A stretch of 64,000 nt of DNA. Source: Kitasatospora sp044457565 (GTDB lineage: Bacteria; Actinomycetota; Actinomycetes; Streptomycetales; Streptomycetaceae). How positions within the stretch are numbered: the stretch's first letter is position 1; each line of letters starts with the position of its first letter. The position numbers and the translations under genes are program-made. Under the pieces are notes generated by a model. It saw only the letters and a program-made list of their open reading frames with translations, was not told the DNA's origin and ran no database searches. Location of the stretch: the NCBI RefSeq assembly GCF_044457565.1, contig NZ_JBITGZ010000012.1, forward strand, positions 124,001 to 188,000, read 5' to 3'. This document shows positions 51,482 to 59,128 of this stretch, one piece after another.

Positions 51482-52369
51482 TCAGGAGGCTTCCTGCGGA
51501 CCGCGACCCGCGGGAGCGGTCGCGGCGGCGGTGAGGCCGAGCAGCATGACCCAGGCGTCCGGGTCGGCCCGGAACCGGTTCCAGCGGTCCGCGGCCAGTG
51601 CCAGTTCGGCCAGTGAGAGGAAGCCCCGGGCCACCAGCGGCTCCAGCCGCTGCGGGCCGAGCTGCGGGGCGAAGGCGTCCGTGGGGTGGTCGTCGTTGGT
51701 GCTGGCGAAGGGGCGCAGCACGACGTCCTCGAAGCCGGCTGCCCGCAGCAGCCGGGGCATCCGGCGGCCGATCGCGCGGTCGCCGCCCGCGGCCCGCTGG
51801 GCGGCGGCCATCCTGGCGTGCACGCCGGCGAGTTCGGGGTAGGAGGGGTCGGCCGCCCCCCAGAGGGAGGAGTCGACCTCGGTGCAGGCGACCCGCCCGC
51901 CCGGGCGGAGCACCCGGCGGACCTCGGCGAGCACCGCGGCCGGGTCGGCGACGTGCTGGAGGACGTAGCGCAGCAGGACGAAGTCCACGCTGCCGCTCTC
52001 CAGCGGCAGGTCGGCGGCGTCGGTGACCAGCAGCGTGACGCCCGGTCCGGCGGCGTGGGCGAGCAGGTCGGCGTCGATGTCGGCGGCGATGAGTTGGACG
52101 CCGGCGGGCAGGGCCGCCCGCAGCCGCCGGGTCACCGCGCCGGGGCCGGCGCCGAGTTCGAGCACGGTGCCGGTCGGTGCGGCGATGCCGAGCTCGCGCA
52201 GGATGCGCAGTTCCTCCGCGAACGAGAGTTCGGCCTGCGCCTCCAGCCGGGCCAGCTCGGCCGGCAGGCCGCCCCCCGTGGTGCGCGCCGGGTCGTACGA
52301 GCCGCCGAGCACGGCCGGGGCAGGTGCGGCAGCTGCGGCGCTGGCGGTAGTTGCGGCGGTGCTGGTCAT
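51482..52369 (-). CDS. Class I SAM-dependent methyltransferase of the cluster
   Basis: 295 residues; ATG 52369 overlaps the P450 stop by ATGA. SAM site: TVLELGAGPGAVTRRLRAAL, then LIAADIDADLLAHAAGPGV and VDFVLLRYVLQHVADPAAVL, followed by EVRRVLRPGGRVACTEVDSS. This is the UbiE/MenG-like fold used for O-, N- and C-methylation of natural products. The N-terminal ~20 residues are Ala-rich. Coupled to the P450, so both probably act on the same intermediate. Confidence 0.93.
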   Translation of the reverse strand: MTSTAATTASAAAAAPAPAVLGGSYDPARTTGGGLPAELARLEAQAELSFAEELRILRELGIAAPTGTVLELGAGPGAVTRRLRAALPAGVQLIAADIDADLLAHAAGPGVTLLVTDAADLPLESGSVDFVLLRYVLQHVADPAAVLAEVRRVLRPGGRVACTEVDSSLWGAADPSYPELAGVHARMAAAQRAAGGDRAIGRRMPRLLRAAGFEDVVLRPFASTNDDHPTDAFAPQLGPQRLEPLVARGFLSLAELALAADRWNRFRADPDAWVMLLGLTAAATAPAGRGPQEAS

Positions 52370-53736
52370 CGGGGCCTCGCGATCATCGTCATGCCGTGCT
52401 TCGGACGCAGCGTCACCAGGGCCTCGGGCTCGACCTCGAAGCCCTCGGCGAGCTCCAGCCGCACCGACTGGACGAGGGTGGCCAGCACCAGAACGGCCTC
52501 CAGGACGGCGAAGTGCTGGCCGATGCAGATGCGATCCCCGCCGCCGAACGGCAGGTAGAGGTGGCTGGGGAAGGACGCGCCGTCGAAGCGGTCCGGCCGG
52601 TACTCCTCGGGGGCGTCCCAGTACTCCGGGTGCCGGTGCAGCACCCACTGGCTGACGCAGACCAGGGTGCCCGGCTCGACGTCGTAGCCGCCGATGACGT
52701 CGTGGCCGATCGCCCGGCGGGAGATCAGCCAGACCGGCGGGTAGAGCCGCATCGCCTCCTTGACGGCCCGCTGGCAGGCCGGCAGGTCCGCCAGGTCGGC
52801 GGCCGTGGCGGGACGCCCGCCGAGCACCCGGTCCACCTCCTCGCGGACCCTGGCGGCCTCCTCGGGGTGGCGGTCCAGCAGGTAGAGCGTCCAGGACAGG
52901 GACTTGGCGGTGGTCTCGTGGCCGGCCATGACGATGGTCAGCACCTGGTCGCGCAGGTCCTCGTCGGAGACCAGATGGTGGCTGGACATCATGGTGTCCA
53001 GCAGGTTCCCGCCGGCGTCGGCGGCGGAGGGGCCCGCCGCCCGCCGCGAGGCGATCAGGGTGCGGGTCACCATGTCCAGGAACGCGCGCGCCCGGCTGAA
53101 GCCGGCGAACCGCCGTGCGGTGTCGGCCGGGTCCGGGTCGGGGTCGGGCACGTAGTGGCCGATGCAGCGGTTGACGGCGTCCACCGCCCGCCCGAAGCCC
53201 TCGCCGATGCCGTCGATGTCCGCCCCGAGGATGGCCCGGGTGAGGATGCCCAGGGTCAGGGCGGTGAGGTGGTCGTCCACCGCCAGCGGGGTGCCCGCCT
53301 CGATCGCCGGGCGCCAGCGCTCCAGCAGGCCGGTGGTGGCCCCGGTGACGATCCCGTCGAAGGTCTTCACCGAGCTGGGCCGGAAGGCCGGGGCGGTCAG
53401 GTGACGCTGGCGGGCCCAGTCGGCGCCGTTGCTGGTCAGCAGCCCGTTGCCGAGCAGCGGGCGCAGCATGGCGTCGTCCGGGGTGCCCTCCTTGGTGTAG
53501 TTGGCGCCGTTCTCCTTGAGGACGTGGCGGGCGAACTCCGGTGTGTTCAGCAGGTAGACGCTCTCTCCGTCGGCCCGGTGGCGGGTGATGCCGCCGTAGG
53601 TGCGGGCGAGGTCGGTGATGAAGGCGAGCGGGGACTCCCGCATCACCGCCATGTCGATGTCCCCGGGCGGCCCCGGCGGCAGGACCGCGTCGGGGCGCCC
53701 TGCCTGCGGGGTGCGCGGCTCGGTGTGCGTAGGCAC
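52366..53736 (-). CDS. Cytochrome P450 (cluster, minus strand)
   Basis: 456 residues from GTG 53736. A textbook GGAGGTGG lies 8 bases upstream, so I prefer it to ATG 53826, which would place coding sequence on repeats. All P450 signatures are intact: I-helix VMAGHETTAKSLSWTLY (acid-alcohol pair present), ExxR in VKEAMRLYPPVWL, PERF-like EYRPDRFDG, and heme loop FGGGDRICIGQHFAVLEAV. It resembles fatty-acid/carotenoid-type hydroxylating P450s of the CYP102/CYP110-like class. First gene of the minus-strand operon, divergent from the precursor. Confidence 0.93.
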   Translation of the reverse strand: MPTHTEPRTPQAGRPDAVLPPGPPGDIDMAVMRESPLAFITDLARTYGGITRHRADGESVYLLNTPEFARHVLKENGANYTKEGTPDDAMLRPLLGNGLLTSNGADWARQRHLTAPAFRPSSVKTFDGIVTGATTGLLERWRPAIEAGTPLAVDDHLTALTLGILTRAILGADIDGIGEGFGRAVDAVNRCIGHYVPDPDPDPADTARRFAGFSRARAFLDMVTRTLIASRRAAGPSAADAGGNLLDTMMSSHHLVSDEDLRDQVLTIVMAGHETTAKSLSWTLYLLDRHPEEAARVREEVDRVLGGRPATAADLADLPACQRAVKEAMRLYPPVWLISRRAIGHDVIGGYDVEPGTLVCVSQWVLHRHPEYWDAPEEYRPDRFDGASFPSHLYLPFGGGDRICIGQHFAVLEAVLVLATLVQSVRLELAEGFEVEPEALVTLRPKHGMTMIARPR

Positions 53737-53786
53737 GGTGCGGACCACCTCCGTTATCTCTGTCGCGTCGGCTCCCGGGGCGTACG

Positions 53787-53896
53787 CGGATACGTAACCG
53801 CCGGGCGATGCGTACCGGGAATTCATGAATACGTACGACCCATCCGGCGATACGCATTCGGATACGTATTCCGATGCGTATTCTGATACGCATTCA
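53787..53896. promoter_or_regulatory. Phased 12-bp repeat array in the P450/precursor promoter region
   Basis: Four head-to-tail 12-bp units, consensus GATRCGYATTCN, fill 53849-53896 exactly. Looser relatives (GATACGTAAC near 53788, GATGCGTACC near 53807, GAATACGTACG near 53827) extend leftward. Each core (ATACGTAT/ATACGCAT) is nearly palindromic. It lies between the two divergent operons, whose 329-bp spacer (53737-54065) has no gene. Probably a regulator binding array, perhaps for the LuxR-type protein at the right edge. Confidence 0.75.
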
Positions 53897-54065
53897 GGGC
53901 CTCTCCACGCCCGAAATCTACCGCACCCGCCGGAGGTGCTCAATACTTACCTCAGGGGCCGGAACTGACGTCTTGGCAGCCAATTACCGGCATGTCATTC
54001 TTCATTTGTCGGCAGCACCGAACAGGCGCCGCCGGACAACCGGAACCGATGAAAAGGAAAGTCTT

Positions 54066-54434
54066 ATGGCTTTGGACCAGCGGAAGCGGGCCGAGTTCGT
54101 CAACGGCTACACCCGTGCCCTGATCAGCGCCTGGTCGAGCGAGGAGTACGCGACCCGTCTCAAGACGGACTCGCGTGCCGCGCTCGCCGAGGCCGGCCTG
54201 GAGCTCCCGGCCGACGCGGAGATCGTCATCGTCTCCACCGCCGCCGAGGGCGAGCAGGAGGGCAACCTCGAGGTGCAGGTGGAGCTCTTCGAGATCGGTC
54301 TGGCGACCGGTCGCTACGAGTTCCACATCCCGGAGACCCCGCAGATCGACACCGCCGAGCTCAGCGAGGGCGACCTGTCGGACATCGCGGCCGGCGGCAA
54401 CTCCTGCTGCTGCCCGTGCTGCTGCTGCACCTGA
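54066..54434 (+). CDS. RiPP precursor peptide, NHLP-type leader with Cys-rich core
   Basis: 122 residues; AAGGAAAG precedes ATG 54066. Residues 1-109 are a leader of the nitrile-hydratase-alpha-like (NHLP) type: ALDQRKRAEFVNGYTRALIS, then SEEYATRLKTDSRAALAEAG, ending with IDTAELSEGDLSDIAAGG. Gly110-Gly111 is a likely cleavage point. The core is residues 112-122, NSCCCPCCCCT, with Cys114-116 and Cys118-121, Pro117 and C-terminal Thr122. Azole, thioether, metal-bound or novel crosslinked products are all conceivable. No sequence-similar relatives could be searched here. Confidence 0.85.
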   Translation: MALDQRKRAEFVNGYTRALISAWSSEEYATRLKTDSRAALAEAGLELPADAEIVIVSTAAEGEQEGNLEVQVELFEIGLATGRYEFHIPETPQIDTAELSEGDLSDIAAGGNSCCCPCCCCT

Positions 54435-54474
54435 TCAAACCGATCAACCTGATACCCACCTAGGAGAGATCCAA

Positions 54475-55467
54475 GTGGCAACCGCCGTCGGGGAAATCCC
54501 CGTCTCAGTCCGCGGCCTTCGCAAGAGTTACGGCGACTGGCACGCGGTCCAGGGTCTGGATCTGGACATCCATCCGGGAGAGGTCTTCGCACTGCTCGGG
54601 CCGAACGGCGCGGGCAAGACGACGACCGTGGAGATCCTGGAGGGCGTCCGCCAGCGAACCGGCGGTGACGTGCGGGTCCTCGGCTGCGACCCAGCCGAGG
54701 ACCGGCGCGACTGGCGCGCCAGGATCGGGGTGGTGCCGCAGTCCACGGGCGCCTACGCCGACCTGACCGTGCGCGAGGTCGTGGAGCACTTCGCGGCGTT
54801 CTATCCGGCGCCGCTCCCGGTCGGCCAGGTCATCGACATGGTCGGGCTGACCAAGCACGAGAAGAAGCAGAGCACCGACCTGTCCGGCGGCCAGGCCCGC
54901 CGGCTCGACGTGGCCGTCGGCATCATCGGCGACCCGGACCTGATCTTCCTCGACGAACCCACCACCGGGTTGGACCCGGTGGCTCGCCGAGAGGCCTGGG
55001 ACCTGGTCCGCTACTTCTCCGAACGCGGCCGCACCACCGTGCTCACCACGCACTACCTGGACGAGGCCGAGGCGCTGGCCCAGCGCGCCGCGGTGATCGT
55101 CGCCGGCCGGGTGGTCAAGTCCGGACCACTGGCCGAGTTCGGCGCGGGCTCGCACACTCCGACCACGGTCTCCTTCCGGATTCCGCCGGAGCTCGCGGGC
55201 CGCCCGCTGCCCCACCTGCCGCCCGGTGCCGAGACCGACCCGGACACCGCCGACGGCGTGCTGCGGGTGCGGACCCAGACCCCGACCGCGCTGCTGTCCG
55301 CGCTGGTCCCCTGGGCGCACGCCGCGGGCGTCGCGGAACTGCCCGAACTGCGGGTGAACCGGCCCACCCTGGAGGACGTCTACCTCGACCTGATCCGGGA
55401 GAACGTCAGCGGCACCGACCGCGGAACCGACACCACCGACGGCGCTATCGAGGCGGGCACCCGATGA
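54475..55467 (+). CDS. ABC transporter ATP-binding protein (DrrA-type)
   Basis: 330 residues from GTG 54475 (TAGGAGAG upstream), 40 bases after the precursor stop. Walker A GPNGAGKTTTVEILEG (about residue 42), signature LSGGQARRLDVAVG, Walker B LIFLDEPTTGLDP, and switch His VLTTHYLDEAE. The extra ~100-residue C-terminal domain is typical of DrrA/CcmA-type exporters. No C39 peptidase domain, so it cannot itself remove the leader. Overlaps the permease gene by ATGA. Confidence 0.95.
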   Translation: MATAVGEIPVSVRGLRKSYGDWHAVQGLDLDIHPGEVFALLGPNGAGKTTTVEILEGVRQRTGGDVRVLGCDPAEDRRDWRARIGVVPQSTGAYADLTVREVVEHFAAFYPAPLPVGQVIDMVGLTKHEKKQSTDLSGGQARRLDVAVGIIGDPDLIFLDEPTTGLDPVARREAWDLVRYFSERGRTTVLTTHYLDEAEALAQRAAVIVAGRVVKSGPLAEFGAGSHTPTTVSFRIPPELAGRPLPHLPPGAETDPDTADGVLRVRTQTPTALLSALVPWAHAAGVAELPELRVNRPTLEDVYLDLIRENVSGTDRGTDTTDGAIEAGTR

Positions 55468-56342
55468 CCCTCACCGACACCCCCCAGGCCCGCACCGACC
55501 GGGCCGAGCGGACGGCACACCGGGCGGCGCCCCGGCCGGCCGCGATGCCGGGCATCTGGCGGGCCGGGGTGGCCCGCTCCAAGGTCGAGCTGAAGGCGTT
55601 CTTCCGCAACAAGCAGTCGCTGGTCTTCACCCTGATGTTCCCGGTGATCCTGCTGGTCGTCTTCGGGTCGATCTTCTCCGGCAAGGTGACCGGCACCGAC
55701 ACCGACCTCAAGCAGGTCTTCATGGCCGGCATCGTCGCGGCCGGCGTGATGAGCACCTCCTTCTCGGGCCTCGCGATCAGCATCGCGATCGAGCGCGACA
55801 CCGGCACGGTGCGCCGGCTCGCGATGACGCCGATGCCCAAGTCGGCCTACTTCATCGGCAAGCTGGTACGGGTCATCGTCACCACCGCGCTGGAGACGGT
55901 GCTGCTGATCGGCATCGCGCTGACCATGTTCGGCCTGCCGCTGCCCGGCACCGGCGAGCGCTGGTTCACCCTCGGCTGGGACCTCACGCTGGGGACGATC
56001 GCCTGCGCCATGGCGGGCGCCGCCTACTCCGCCCTGATCCCCAACAGCCGTTCGGCCGCCGCGATCGTGACACCGGTCTTCATGGTGCTCCAGTTCATCT
56101 CGGGTGTCTTCTTCCCCTTCAACCAGCTGCCGCACTGGATGCAGACGGTGGCCGCGTTCTTCCCCGTCAAGTGGATGGCGCAGGGCTTCCGTTCGGTCTT
56201 CCTGCCGGACTCCTTCACCGTGGTGGAGCCGGCCGGCGGCTGGGAACTGGGGCACATCGCGCTCGTCCTCGGACTCTGGACGCTCGGCGGCCTGGCCGTC
56301 ACCGCGCTCACCTTCCGCTGGCGCGGACCGCGGGTCCGCTGA
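55464..56342 (+). CDS. ABC transporter permease (DrrB-type)
   Basis: 292 residues, six membrane segments of the ABC2 type (LVFTLMFPVILLVVFGSIF, MAGIVAAGVMSTSFSGLAIS, VIVTTALETVLLIGIALTMF, AIVTPVFMVLQFISGVFFPF and others). The N-terminal ~25 residues are cytosolic and Ala/Arg-rich. With the preceding ATPase it forms an exporter, probably for the finished product or a self-resistance pump. Confidence 0.93.
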   Translation: MTLTDTPQARTDRAERTAHRAAPRPAAMPGIWRAGVARSKVELKAFFRNKQSLVFTLMFPVILLVVFGSIFSGKVTGTDTDLKQVFMAGIVAAGVMSTSFSGLAISIAIERDTGTVRRLAMTPMPKSAYFIGKLVRVIVTTALETVLLIGIALTMFGLPLPGTGERWFTLGWDLTLGTIACAMAGAAYSALIPNSRSAAAIVTPVFMVLQFISGVFFPFNQLPHWMQTVAAFFPVKWMAQGFRSVFLPDSFTVVEPAGGWELGHIALVLGLWTLGGLAVTALTFRWRGPRVR

Positions 56343-56412
56343 CCCGACCGCTCGGCGTCGTCCGCCCGGTCAACGCCGGGTGTGCGACGCCGAGCCGCCG
56401 CATCCGGCCGAC

Positions 56413-56516
56413 GTACCGGGCAGGGCGTGCCGGGCAGGGCGTGCCGAGCGGACATCCCCAGCAGGGCATGCCGATCAGGGCGTACCGCACACAGGTGTAC
56501 CGAGCAGGCGTACCGA
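56413..56516. repeat. TRCCGRGCAGGGCG repeats between permease and second P450
   Basis: Six or seven imperfect 13-15 bp units fill the 207-bp gap between permease and P450 genes, the only real gap in the plus-strand operon. A ribosome site (AGGAGCTGAACC) follows at about 56538. Confidence 0.75.
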
Positions 56517-56549
56517 GCAGCACCCCGCCGACGACCCAGGAGCTGAACC

Positions 56550-57851
56550 ATGACCACGGCGCCGGTGCGCCTGCCGGAGCACCTGATCCACCCGTTCGCC
56601 CCGGCCGGGCGGGCCAACCCCCACCCGGCGTACCGGTGGCTGCGGGCCAACGACCCGGTGCACTTCGACGCCGGCTCCCGGCTCTGGCTGATCACCGGGC
56701 ACGGCGACTGCGCGACGGTCCTGCGCGACCCCCGGTTCTCGGCGGCGCAGGGCCAGCGCGAGCGCGCCCGCGAGGACGCGCTGCCGCCGTCCATGCTCAC
56801 CACCGACCCGCCGGACCACCACCGGCTGCGGGCCCCCGGAGCACTGCTCCTGGGGCCGGCGGCCGTCCGCTCCGTCGCCGACGCCATCGCCCGTGACACC
56901 GACGAGCTGCTGGAACGGCTCGGGCAACTGCCCGCCGACGCCCGGCCCGACGCCGTCGCCGACCTCGGACGCCCGCTGTCCACCGCCGTCTTCGGCCGCC
57001 TCTTCGACCTGCCCAGCAGTGAGTTCACCCGGTTCGAGACCCTGGCCCGGGCCGCCTCCGTCAACCTCGACCCGATGGCGCCCCCCGCCCGGGCGGCACT
57101 CGGCCGCACCGCCGCCGGCGCGCTGACCCGCTACCTCGACGCCCACACCACCCTGCTCACCTTGCGCGGCAGCGACTCGCCGCTGGCCGCGCTCGCCGCC
57201 GACGACCGGCTGAGCCGGCCCGAGATGCTCGGGATCCTCAACCTGGCCGTCGTGGGCGGCTGGCAGCCGCTCGCCGAGCTGGTCGGCAACGCGCTGCACG
57301 CGCTGCTCCCCGACCGCGCCGCCGTCCGCCGCCTCGCCGACGGCGACGACGAGCTGGCGCGGACGGCCGTGGACGAGCTGCTGCGGCTGGAGGCACCGAT
57401 CCCGTTCACCGCGCGGGTCACCACCGCACCCGTCGAACTGGCCGGCGGCTTCCTCCCGGCCGGCGCCCGGGTCCTCGCCGTGGTCACCGCGGCCAACCGC
57501 GACCCCGCCGTCTTCGACCGGCCGGACGAGCTGCGCATCGACCGCACCCCCAATCCGCACCTGTCCTTCGGCGGCGGCCCGCACTTCTGCCTGGCCGCCC
57601 AGCTGGTCCGCCAGGCGGGCGCCCTGCTGCTGGCCCGGCTGGTGCGACGCTTCCCCGAGCTGCGCGGACCGCAGGACGCTCCGGACTGGGACCTGTGCCT
57701 GGTGCCGCGCCGGCTCCGGGCCCTCCCGCTCCACCTGACGGCCGCACCCGGCGTGCTCACTGCGACGCCCGGCGAGCCCGGCGCGGCGTCCGACGAGCTG
57801 ATCGCGGCGCCCCTGCCCGCCGGGTGCCCGGCCTCCGGGGAGCGCCGATGA
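56550..57851 (+). CDS. Cytochrome P450 with atypical I-helix and heme loop
   Basis: 433 residues. Standard P450 order, with MLTTDPPDHHRLR, ExxR in VDELLRLEAPIPF and heme-loop Cys347 in FGGGPHFCLAAQLVRQ. Two positions deviate: the I-helix reads LNLAVVGGWQPLAEL (about residues 231-240), without the usual acid/alcohol pair (A-G-x-[DE]-[TS]); and the second residue after Cys is Ala instead of the usual Gly. P450s with such I-helices are known for non-hydroxylating chemistry (crosslinking, rearrangement). Coupled to the amine oxidase by ATGA. Confidence 0.9.
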   Translation: MTTAPVRLPEHLIHPFAPAGRANPHPAYRWLRANDPVHFDAGSRLWLITGHGDCATVLRDPRFSAAQGQRERAREDALPPSMLTTDPPDHHRLRAPGALLLGPAAVRSVADAIARDTDELLERLGQLPADARPDAVADLGRPLSTAVFGRLFDLPSSEFTRFETLARAASVNLDPMAPPARAALGRTAAGALTRYLDAHTTLLTLRGSDSPLAALAADDRLSRPEMLGILNLAVVGGWQPLAELVGNALHALLPDRAAVRRLADGDDELARTAVDELLRLEAPIPFTARVTTAPVELAGGFLPAGARVLAVVTAANRDPAVFDRPDELRIDRTPNPHLSFGGGPHFCLAAQLVRQAGALLLARLVRRFPELRGPQDAPDWDLCLVPRRLRALPLHLTAAPGVLTATPGEPGAASDELIAAPLPAGCPASGERR

Positions 57852-59128
57852 CGACCGGGAACACCGCGCGCCCCGACGGCCCGGCGATCGCCGACGTCGT
57901 CGTGATCGGAGCCGGAGCCGCCGGGCTCGCCTGCGCGCGACGACTGCGCCAGGACGGGCTGAGCGTGGTCGTCCACGAGGCCCGGGAACGGATCGGCGGC
58001 CGGATCCACACCTTCCACCCCGCCGACGGCGGCCCCCCGCTGGAGCTCGGCGCCCAGGTGGTGCACGGCGACCGCAACCCGGTGCACGCCCTGATCGGCG
58101 CCGCCCGGATGACCGCCGTGCCGCGCCGGGTCACCGCCCGGATCGTCCTCGACGGCGCCGACCAGGACATGGGCGTACTCGCCCACCACCGGCGCGCGCC
58201 GTGGCTGCTGGAGGCCCAGCTCCAGGCCGGCCCCGGCCCCGACGGCCTGTCCGCCGCCGGCTGGCTCGCCCTCAGGCGCAGCACCGGCGCCGAGCGCCGG
58301 GCGGCCGAGGAGTGGTTCCGGCAGAACTGGGCGGCCGAGCCCGACGAGCTCAGCGCCCCGGGCATCGCCGCCGCCCACCGCGCTGACACCGCGGGCGAGG
58401 GCGAGTTCGCCGTCCGGGGCGGCTTCGACCGGCTGCCGCTGCTGCTGGCCGAGGGCCTGGACGTACGGCTCGGCGACCCGGTACGCGGACTCCACTGCGG
58501 CCCCGGCCTGGTCGAGGCCCGCACCGGGCGGGGCGGCACCGCGGCCCGCGCCGCCGTGCTCACCGTGCCGCCGCCGGTCCTCGCCTCCGGGCGGCTGGCG
58601 ATCACCGGCCTGCCCGCCGAGGCACTCGCCGCCAAACTCGCCGCCGCCGCGGAGCTGCCGCTCGGCGACGGCTACTGCCTGGTGGTGACGCTGGACCGTG
58701 CCGCGCCGGATACCGTCATCAGCTTCGACGTCGACGGCGCGGGCGGCTTCGTCCGCTGCGCCTCCGGCCGCCCCGAGGTGCTGTTCGTCGCCAAGGCCGG
58801 CGCGGCCGCTGCCCTGCGCGCCGCCGTGGCCGACCGTCCGGCGCTCGCCGTGCTGCTGGCGACCGTGCTGCCCTGGACGGCCGGCGCCGCGGTGACCGGA
58901 CTCAGCGCCGCCGACTGGGGCCAGGACCCATACACCGGCGGCGCGTTCACCGCGCCCAGGACGGGCTGCGCCGACGCGGCGGCCCGTTGGGCCGCGCCGG
59001 TGGCCGACACCCTCTTCTTCGCCGGCGAGGCGACGATGTCCGGCAGCCGCCTGCCCTGGGTCCACGGGGCCCTGGAGAGCGGCGAGCGCGCCGCCGGAGA
59101 ACTGCTCAGAGTATTGGCGAACCGATGA
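57848..59128 (+). CDS. Flavin amine oxidase family protein
   Basis: 426 residues. Rossmann site VVVIGAGAAGLACARRL, adenine-ribose acid in VVHEARERIGGRIHTF, and C-terminal FAD motif LFFAGEATMSGSRLPWVHGA. The internal AVRGGFDRLPLLLAEGLDVR supports a monoamine-oxidase/tryptophan-2-monooxygenase fold. It could oxidise an amine, desaturate a residue or act on a C-terminus; the substrate is not readable. Shares ATGA overlaps with both neighbours. Confidence 0.9.
   Translation: MTTGNTARPDGPAIADVVVIGAGAAGLACARRLRQDGLSVVVHEARERIGGRIHTFHPADGGPPLELGAQVVHGDRNPVHALIGAARMTAVPRRVTARIVLDGADQDMGVLAHHRRAPWLLEAQLQAGPGPDGLSAAGWLALRRSTGAERRAAEEWFRQNWAAEPDELSAPGIAAAHRADTAGEGEFAVRGGFDRLPLLLAEGLDVRLGDPVRGLHCGPGLVEARTGRGGTAARAAVLTVPPPVLASGRLAITGLPAEALAAKLAAAAELPLGDGYCLVVTLDRAAPDTVISFDVDGAGGFVRCASGRPEVLFVAKAGAAAALRAAVADRPALAVLLATVLPWTAGAAVTGLSAADWGQDPYTGGAFTAPRTGCADAAARWAAPVADTLFFAGEATMSGSRLPWVHGALESGERAAGELLRVLANR

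Noticed and set aside
53736..53826. ATG 53826 as the start of the first P450
   Set aside because: GTG 53736 has a near-perfect ribosome site, and the longer form would translate the repeat array.
54066..54434. Assigning the precursor to the thiazole/oxazole (TOMM) class
   Set aside because: NHLP leaders often belong to TOMM clusters, but no YcaO, dehydrogenase or E1-like partner is visible, so the class is left open.
54066..54434. Scaffold peptide of a pearlin-type pathway
   Set aside because: Those pathways need a LanB-like peptide aminoacyl-tRNA ligase, and none is seen.
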